A stretch of DNA of 64,000 bases from Excoecaria cochinchinensis (lineage: Eukaryota > Streptophyta > Magnoliopsida > Malpighiales > Euphorbiaceae): NCBI GenBank assembly GCA_947683425.1, contig CANTUQ010000159.1, positions 682,001 through 746,000 on the forward strand. Reading direction: 5' to 3'. The position numbers and the translations under genes were made by a program. Numbering within the stretch: the first letter of the stretch is position 1; the number at the start of each line of letters is the position of its first letter. The notes below the pieces were generated by a model. The model was given only the letters and a program-made list of their open reading frames with translations, made no database searches and had not been told where the DNA came from. This document shows, piece by piece, positions 56,921 to 64,000 of this stretch.

Positions 56921-58294
56921 TGTAGAGCATTTTCTATATATGCTATATACCGCAATTATACGGTGTACCACAATAGTTCTTAAGATGTCGATCCCATGAG
57001 GAACGTGTTTTACTCACTATTACTATCCAATTTTAATCTTGTTTACAATGGTCAAATAGTGTGAAAGTTAATTTTAAACTAATCTAACATTTAAACAAAA
57101 TAAACCTAGTTAATGATAGTCAAAGAAGACAGAAAGATTAATGATGCTAAGTATAAAAATGGAACTTGAATAAATTGTTCTTAATGATTATAGTATTCTT
57201 GTCATGCAAGCCAAGTTGAATAAATTTTCTACTTACTCTCTCGACGTAAATAAGGTTGCCTAAAACATGCATGAATAATTCTATTTCACAACTCTCATTA
57301 ATGAACTAGAAAATGAAACATGCAAATCTTAGGTTAAGTTACAACCTATAGCAACCATTTCAATATTATGATTTCTCAAATGATATCTTAATGATGAATT
57401 TCCAATTAGATGTAAGAATAAATTCATTTCTCAATCAAACTCAAACTTATAATGATCATAAATAATATACCAATGTGAAATTCTACAAGCAAGAACACAT
57501 GAATTTATATGAGCAATAAAATATTTGATATTAGATATTCAAGTTCAGAATTTACATCACAAAAGTTACAACGAAGAATAAAAAGATAAGAAATGAAGAA
57601 GGAGATTTCTCAACCCTTTTCAAGTCACCGAAGGTAGTCTTCTTCTTTGTATACCATCTTCTCTTCAATACATGAACTCTACTTAAGAAAATTAAATTAA
57701 AAGAATGAAAGAACTAACTTAACTTACAGAAAGTTTACTAAAAATAAAATGTTCTATCTTAAAATTACAGTTCATAATAATATTTATACTGTTCTAATTG
57801 TGTCTCTTCAAATGTCTCTTGGCAAGAATTGCAATTATTGGTGGAAAGGCATAGCTCTTCAAAGTGAAATTTGAACTTTTGTCTCTAATGGATCTCTCTG
57901 TCGCGATCGCAAATTCGTCGCGCTAGCGACAGAGCACGCCTCTTTCATCGCTCCACCTTTCTCGCATTTTCTGGCTCTATGCCCCGTCGCAACCTCACGA
58001 CGCCACCCTTGGTCGCGACAGTGCTTTTTCCTTCTTTTTCTCTCTTCTTCTTTGGGTTCCCTTAGCGCGTTCTGTCGCGATCTCGCCACTGTAGCGCTCG
58101 CGACAGAAACTCTTCTTGCTTTGCTCATTTTGGCTATTTTTCTCCATTTTCTCCATCTTTTCTCCATTTTCCTCCTACACACAAAACTCAAACAAAAACA
58201 TAAAACACACCTAATACTAACAAATAATAACACTTAAAACATTACTTTTAACCATAAAATATGGATTAATAATGAGCTATTTAAGCTCATATCA
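56921..58294 (-). mobile_element. 3' LTR of Athila-2 (1,374 bp)
   Basis: On the + strand it runs from TGTAGAGCATTTTCTA to GCTCATATCA. The end region (tracts around CGATCCCATGAGGAACGTG) is the reverse of the Athila-1 LTR end. Minus-strand TATA box TATAAATA (57781-57788) with a dyad set upstream (57897-58110): TCTGTCGCGATCGC, GTCGCGCTAGCGACAGAG, TTCTGTCGCGATCTCG and GCGCTCGCGACAGAAAC. Confidence 0.88.
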
Positions 58295-60058
58295 TACCCC
58301 CACACTTAAACATTTGCTTGTCCCCAAGCAAAACACTTAAACAACATAAACTCACAACACTCAATAAAGACAATATTTTTGAGCTTACTTTTATATTCGA
58401 CAAGCATTTGGAAATACCATGCATAGACTTACCCTTCTAACGCACCAACCTAAATATGCAACTATTTAAACATTACCAATATTCATTAAACTTTAACCTC
58501 TATGCACAATTGGAAAACCATGAAAGTGAAAAACACAATGATGTTTGATCTCAAGAAATCAAGTATCTTAACACATGTATAGATTATTTCACTCAAAACA
58601 TTGCCTAAGATAATTTTCTGTCAACACTTATTTTGTTAAGCACTCAATCACTCAAGTGTTTATATGTTAGTGTTTTCCTCATTCCTTGATTATGCCATTA
58701 CATACCATAAGCTTGTAATTAGTAAAAAAAAAAACTACTAGTATAAGGTAGTAAAGAGGATCAAAGGGACTTAAAAGGGTTGTAATGTGGCTTAGGTTAA
58801 GGTAGGAAACTTTTGGATTTAGGTAGCTAACATTGTGTAGAAAAAAAGTATCAATACAACATAGGAGATCTAAACAAAACATAACAAGCATGATACTTTT
58901 ATGCTAATTCTCTTCTTGACTAAACAAGTTTTCTGCTAGCTCTTAATTTCTTGTCTCTTTTTTTATATTATATTATTATTATTATTTTCTATTCTTTTAA
59001 GGATAGTAAGAGAAATTAGCATGGGTGCGTTTTACGCTCCATCTCACACTTAAACAATTTTGGATGTACATCTTGCTATTCTTACTTATTTTATTTTTCT
59101 CTTTTTCTTTTTTAATATGAACAATATATAGAGACTAGCATATCTAATACCAAGTTGCAAAACAAGGGAAACTTCATGCATTTCAAAAATAACATCTCCA
59201 ATGCTATATCAATCATAAAACCCTCCACAATATGGGTAAGCAACAAAAATAGGGCCTTGTTTAAGCAAAAAGATATGGCTATTTATGTGCTTAATCAAGA
59301 AAAACAGGATATAGGCTCAAACTTGGCTTCCTAAAGTCAAAAGGTAAGGAAATTTGAAGCAAGCCAAAAATGGTTCATTCTAAATGCCCTTATCATATCC
59401 CGTGTACATCCCATACTAAAATGTAGTCTCAAAAATTACCAAAAACAAGTTTTGGAGGATATGGCATAATAAGGCTCTCATACAAGAAAAATGTTGTTGT
59501 ACAAGGCTTCAAAAGCTCACATGGCTATAGGTCAAACTATCATAGGCATTGAGTTGGCAAAACAATCTTTATTTACATGCGAAAAGATACCTAACTTAAA
59601 AAGATCCTACACCAAAGTATTTTGCTAAGTCATACCCTTCACTATGTACAATAGAATGCCAAAGTAAAACAAATAATGATAACGTTCAAAAAGTTTGACT
59701 ATCTAGGCTAAGGTCAAAAAGAGAAAAACTATACATGCTCGAATTCCCAAATAATTATCAAATACGAAGCTCCAAAACAACCTAAAACAACCTAAAACAT
59801 ACAATCATAACAATACATACCTAAATCTAGCAATTCATGCAAAACACAAGCTACACTACTCATACATGACAAATATATCCATACATACATATATTTGAAA
59901 CAAAAACAAAACACACAGCTCCCCCCACACTTGAAGGACACAATGCCCCCATTGTGTGAAAAGAAACACACTTAAAAAGCAAAATAACACATAAACATAC
60001 AAAAGAACACAAAAACAAACAAAACAAAGAAAATAAAGAAAAGTGGAGGAGAACAAAC
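58295..60058 (-). other. 3' non-coding region of Athila-2 with two stem-loop/polypurine cassettes
   Basis: Terminal cassette: stem-loop TTTGCTTGTCCCCAAGCAAA (58313-58332) beside the tract AGTGTGGGGGTA (minus strand, 58295-58307). Internal cassette: stem-loop CACAATGCCCCCATTGTG (59938-59955) beside AAGTGTGGGGGGAG (59919-59932). The hairpin word GGAGCGTAAAACGCACCC lies at 59023-59045 in reverse. Same order as Athila-1. No gene seen. Confidence 0.65.
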
Positions 60059-61312
60059 TCAAAAACTCCCACTAGGGGAGCTAGGTGGAGATGGAGATAG
60101 GTCCACGTTCTGCTTCCGAAAGAAACTCAGGAGTTTGCGACTCAAACTCTTTTGACTCTTCAGCACTGCCCTCACATCATTCTCCATTAAATCCATTCGT
60201 GCTGCCAGACTTTGATTGGTGGCCTCAATGCCATCCAAACATTGCAAAAATGGTTCCAAATCTACAGAAGAGCCACCAGCAGTCCCTCTCTCAGCAGCAT
60301 TAACTCCAGCAGCCGTCTCGTCCTCATCCGAGGAGTCATGAGCAACAGCTGCTGAGGCTGATTCATGTGCCCTTTCATGTGGCACACTAGGACCAACCAT
60401 ACTAGATGTACCTGCAAAACAGTCAACAAACCTCGGGGGCTAAGCTCCCTTGGTTAAAATATTAGAGCACCGCAAGTAGACAACATCAAGCAATGGAATT
60501 GATTCATTGTCAGCCAAGACCAAATTGTTTAAATCACCCAAACATCCCAAAATAATACCAGTAACCATATGGCACATCCCCATAGATTTACTTCTCGTAA
60601 TAGAAGCATGGTACAAACCATCTAAAATAAAATCAATTGAATCAGTGGTTTTATGGGATTGCAAAAGGTCTAAGACAAATAAATCCTTGGTTTGAACCTT
60701 TGCACTTTCTACCCTCCCAAACATAGCATGGCAAAGAAACTTATGAAAAAGCATCAATGCATCATCTTTTATTTGCCGATTAGTCGAATTCTTATTATTA
60801 AAGTGCTCTAAGCCAGACAATCTAGTCCAAACAGGGGAAGGTTGAAAAAGATGGGAATCAAATCGTTTTCCATTTAAAGGGAAACCAAACCAAGTATGCA
60901 AATCATCATATCTAAAGGTATACTCTGTTCCCTGATGTCTAAATTTCATTGAAATCTTACGTTTATCCACATAAGTCAAGGTGACAAAAAACTTTAAAGC
61001 CCATTCTTTTCTCATAGGTAAAGATAAAGTTATAAATTTTCCCCATTTCATATATTTAAGAAAATGATTAATTTGATCAGTCAATCCCATTGTATTCAAA
61101 ATAGCGGAGTCCAAAGCCCACATACGAACATAATTTTACTTAGCAAAATATTGAAATTTCTCCCCTTCCTCATCAGAAAAAATTTGAAAAGGACAATCAT
61201 ACCTATTTTGAAAAACGAGTGAAGCAGGAATAGAATCGTCTCCTTGATTGCTTGACTCTCCCATAGGCCTTTTCCCCTTGCTCTTGTCTCCCACGTGCTT
61301 AGTTCTCAACAT
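60059..61312 (-). pseudogene. Accessory (env-position) ORF of Athila-2, two stops
   Basis: One frame of 418 codons runs from the ATG at 61312 to 60059, with stops near 61137 and 60438. Basic start (LRTKHVGDKSKGKRP), then FQIFSDEEGEKFQYFA, MKWGKFITLSLPMRKEWALKF, FRYDDLHTWFGFPLNGKRFD and KTTDSIDFILDGLYHAS. An acidic linker, a short helical segment (LMENDVRAVLKSQKSLSRK) and DLSPSPPSSPSGSF end it, as in Athila-1. Near the second stop TTTTGCAG/GTACATC looks like a splice acceptor, so that stop may lie in an intron. ATHILA-type ORF; no membrane segment seen. Confidence 0.75.
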
Positions 61313-61940
61313 GTTAAAATCGTTTACAACTAGTTGAATCAAAATAAAAAGAAATAGAAGAAAACAGAAGTAAACTAGTTGAGAGAAAAGAGAGAAAGTA
61401 ATTGGAAAGAAACCGAAAAGGCAAAAGAAATTGAAAGAAGGAGTTATTAGGGTAGAAAAGAGGGAAGGTGAGGAATTAAATGAGTTCCCAATGGTCAGAT
61501 TGACCAACAAAGTCAAATCCCGCGTATTGTCGCGACGTCGCCAAATCGTCGCGATCGCGACAGAAGCGCATTGACAAATTATCGCATCGCGATATACGTC
61601 GCGGCATCGCGACAAATAAACCCCCTCTCCATTGCGACCTCGCGATATAGTGACACTCGTGACAGAAAGCAAAAATGAAAAATAAAAAAGAAACTGTCGC
61701 GATGACACCCATCGTCGCGATGAAATCTATAAAACACCTTTCCCTTTCCGTCGCACTCGCGACAGAAAGGAATCTGAAAAATCAAATTTTCTTCCCTTTC
61801 AAAAACATCACAATTAGACATATAAAATGAACTTACAAATTAGGATTATCTGTGGAACAAAAAGAATTACATTAGTACATACAAATATCACACATATAAT
61901 ATAACAATTAATTAAAAAAAAAAATAACACCAAGTAAACT
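61313..61940 (-). promoter_or_regulatory. Spacer of Athila-2 between pol and accessory ORF, with dyad cluster
   Basis: About 61525-61765 contains many GTCGCGA/TCGCGAC arms (for example GTCGCGACGTCGC, TCGTCGCGATCGCGACAG, ATCGCATCGCGAT, GTCGCACTCGCGACAG). From there to the ATG at 61312 the minus strand is C/T-rich, like a leader. The same place in Athila-1 (28637-28895) also holds such a cluster. An internal promoter is inferred. Confidence 0.5.
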
Positions 61941-63092
61941 TCAAACAATTTTTAAAGAAAGAAATGAAACCTTCCTTGCATGAAATGTTTCCTCCAAATA
62001 CACCTTACATCTTTGACCATTGGCTTTAAATAACTCCCCTTTTTCATTTTTTAACTCTAAAAACCCTTGATCAAAGACTTGGGTGACTTCAAAGGGTCCA
62101 CTCCATCTAGATCTCAATTTTCCAGGAAAGAGTTTCAATCTAGAATTATACAATAGAACTTTGTCCCCAACATTGAAATGTTTAATCCGTATATGTGCAT
62201 CATGCCATTTTTTAGACCTTTCTTTATAGATTTTAGCATTTTCATATGCTAGAATTCTTAACTCGTCTAGCTCATTTAATTGTAAACATCTCTTGACACT
62301 TGCATCTTTAAGTTCATAATTCAAAGTCCTAATGGCCCAATATGCTTTGTGCTCTAACTCCACAGGTAAATGACACGCTTTTCCATAAGCCATCCTATAT
62401 GGTGTCATACCAATTGTTGCTTTAAATGCTGTGCGATATGCCCATAAAGCATCATCTAACTTTTGTGCCCAATCCTTCCTAGAATTAGAGACTGTTTTCT
62501 CTAAAATCCATTTAAGCTCCCTATTGGACTCTTCTACTTGACCGCTTGTTTGTGGGTGATATGGTGTAGCTACCCTATGATGCACACCATATTTATGTAA
62601 TAAAGAATCAAAAGAACGGTTAATGAAATGCTTAGCTCCATCACTTATGATTGCTCTAGGCACTCCAAATCTCGAGAAAAGCTTCTTCAAAAATTTGATC
62701 ACCACCTTTGTATCATTGGTTGGTGTGGCTTTTGCTTCAACCCATTTGGATACATAATCAACTCCAACCAATATGTAGTTTTGATGAAAAGAAGTAGGGA
62801 AAGGACCCATGAAGTCAATCCCCCACACATTAAATACTTCAACTTCCAATATGTTATTCAAAGGCATCTCATCTCTTTCCCCAATATTACCAGCCCTTGG
62901 ACATTTATCACATTTGGCTACATATATCCTTGCATCATGAAATAAAGTTGGCCAAAAGAATCCACATTCTAGCACTCTAGAAGCAGTTTTATTAGCACCA
63001 TTATGACCCGAATATAATGCAGCATGACAATGCATCAAGATGTTTTGATAATCCTCCTCACTTACACAACGACGAATTATACCATCCCCACC
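61941..63092 (-). pseudogene. pol (integrase) of Athila-2, truncated by element D
   Basis: Open from 63092 to the stop at 61941; the first ~16 codons of the longer reading frame belong to LTR D. Numbering from the first Met of that frame: zinc-binding H39, H46, C77 and C80; catalytic D109 (GIDFMGPF), D167 (ISDGAKHF) and E203 (QVEESNREL), with the usual 35-residue spacing. The C-terminal part has KVLLYNSRLKLFPGKLRSRW and GPFEVTQVF, a GPF/Y-type module, and no chromodomain. Integrase inserts the element copy. Well preserved, with no stop in the remaining part. Confidence 0.9.
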
Positions 63093-64000
63093 TGTGACGC
63101 GCGCCGGATCCCGATTGCCGCCCTTTCGGACCGCCCGCACGTGGGCGATCGGGGCATTTGCGGGTCCGTTGACATCTTGCGATAAATCGCAAGTGCGTCT
63201 ATGTTGAGCAACAAGGAGGTATCATGGAGTCGCCACCCAATAGAACATTGGGAAAGTTTCTCTCGCCTCGGAGAGCCTAAGACTTGCGCATTTTATCCAT
63301 ATTGGGCCATGAGGCCTAGGATTACCGCTAAAGCCTCGTGACCCAAGAAGTATTTTGGAGGATAACCTCTAACCTCTCGAGCCCAAAGACCAGAGCTGGG
63401 TCCGGGATTTCTCATCTATTTCTACCTCGATTAATTTATGATCAAATTTTAATTATCATTAATTCGCTCTCTCTCCACACGATGCAATTTTAATCTAAAA
63501 GCGCATTTATACATGTTAGGAAAACCATAAATTAGCAAGTAAAGCAATGAATTACAATAATACAAGGAGCGGAATACAACTCCCTTTTAAAAGTGCAAAC
63601 ATGCATAAAACCGGGGAATTTATTAATCATGAGGACTTTGGTCCCCGCATGCACAATTAAAGAAAATATTCTGGATGTGATGATCTTATTTGGGATGAAA
63701 ACTGGGACATTGGTCCCGCTTTATTATGAAAGATCCAAGTTAATTTAGTAAAAATATTTTGGTGATTTTTATTTTGGTGCGCATAAGAAAACATTTTATT
63801 TAATGAATATATACAAGGCAATGTAAATAAAATGGGAATTAAAAATGTATAAAGAAAATACCAAACCCCGCAACTCCTCCTTCAACGTGCATGGATGCTC
63901 AATTGAAAGTAAAAACAATGATGTGCAACCAAAAATAAAACAAAAGAAATTCATGTTAGTGATTAAGCCAACAAAATAATGTGACATAAAAAGATAATAT
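63093..64000 (-). mobile_element. LTR of Tat-type element D, running off the window
   Basis: Starts TGTGACGCGCGCCGGATCCC and follows LTR A (12833-13750) closely, with some short deletions (about 60 bases near 63310). It is the outer edge of a new element: Athila-2 integrase stops abruptly at 63092. With the usual orientation here it would be the 3' LTR of a minus-strand element. Flank CCACC (63088-63092) should reappear beyond its far end. Confidence 0.85.

Larger units (their letters stand above)
56921..63092 (-). mobile_element. Athila-type element 2, 5' part displaced by element D
   Basis: Minus strand: 3' LTR 56921-58294, polypurine tract, 3' non-coding region, accessory ORF (61312-60059), non-coding region with dyads, integrase (63092-61941). 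Cut at 63092 by LTR D. Inserted into the RT of element C. It retains at least the end of pol, unlike Athila-1. Confidence 0.88.

Noticed and set aside
1..64000. tRNA, rRNA, host single-copy genes, organelle-derived DNA
   Set aside because: None recognised; every longer conserved reading frame belongs to a retrotransposon. Small host RNA genes could be missed by eye.

Overview
The window is a plant nuclear repeat block: about 64 kb of LTR retrotransposons inserted into one another, with no recognisable single-copy host gene, rRNA, tRNA or CRISPR. The evidence for a plant is the set of families. There are Tat/Ogre-type Ty3-Gypsy elements (two RNase H domains, 2.0-2.7 kb LTRs, a primer-binding site beginning TGGCGACTCCACTGGGG), Athila-type elements (primer-binding site TGGCGCCGTTGCCGGGGA, polypurine tract AGTGTGGGGGAA) and a Tekay/Del-like element (LTR starting TGTAACA). 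A eudicot with a large, repeat-rich genome is likely, but the species cannot be named from this window.

Nesting, oldest host first. T1 is a Tekay-like element on the + strand: LTR1 15363-17530, gag split over 17679-18143 and 42743-43433, LTR2 from 43532. It received three insertions: a reverse LTR fragment (14874-15362), Tat element B (18144-42742, target-site duplication GTATG) and Tat element C (from 45553). The reverse fragment is cut by Tat element A (1-14873). B is interrupted by Athila-1 (25258-37635, duplication CTCAT), which is itself interrupted by a 4,042-bp solo LTR (30091-34132, duplication TTAGG). C is interrupted by Athila-2 (56921-63092), which is cut by the LTR of a fourth Tat element, D (63093 to the window end).

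The Tat elements A and C (minus strand) carry more than gag and pol. Between the end of pol and the 3' LTR lie two further genes facing away from each other. One is a two-exon gene on the opposite strand to pol (A 3885-5186, C 52479-53828). The other is a long proline-rich/coiled-coil ORF on the pol strand with an intron in its 5' leader (A 673-2679, C 49312-51343). They share one intergenic region with a TATA box at each end and an array of 15-bp dyads, GACGG-N5-CCGTC, between them. The same dyad occurs in the Tat LTRs just upstream of the LTR TATA box.

The most interesting pattern is general. Elements of three unrelated lineages (Tat, Athila, Tekay-like) all carry clusters of CG-containing dyad palindromes in their LTRs, usually just upstream of the TATA box. 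Tat and Athila carry a second cluster upstream of the accessory ORF. The dyad words (GACGG/CCGTC, GTCAC/GTGAC, TCTGTCGCGA/TCGCGACAGA) are partly shared across lineages. Two elements, T1 and Athila-1, keep gag but have lost pol. All coordinates, duplications and frame relations below were read by eye; no alignment or database search was run.
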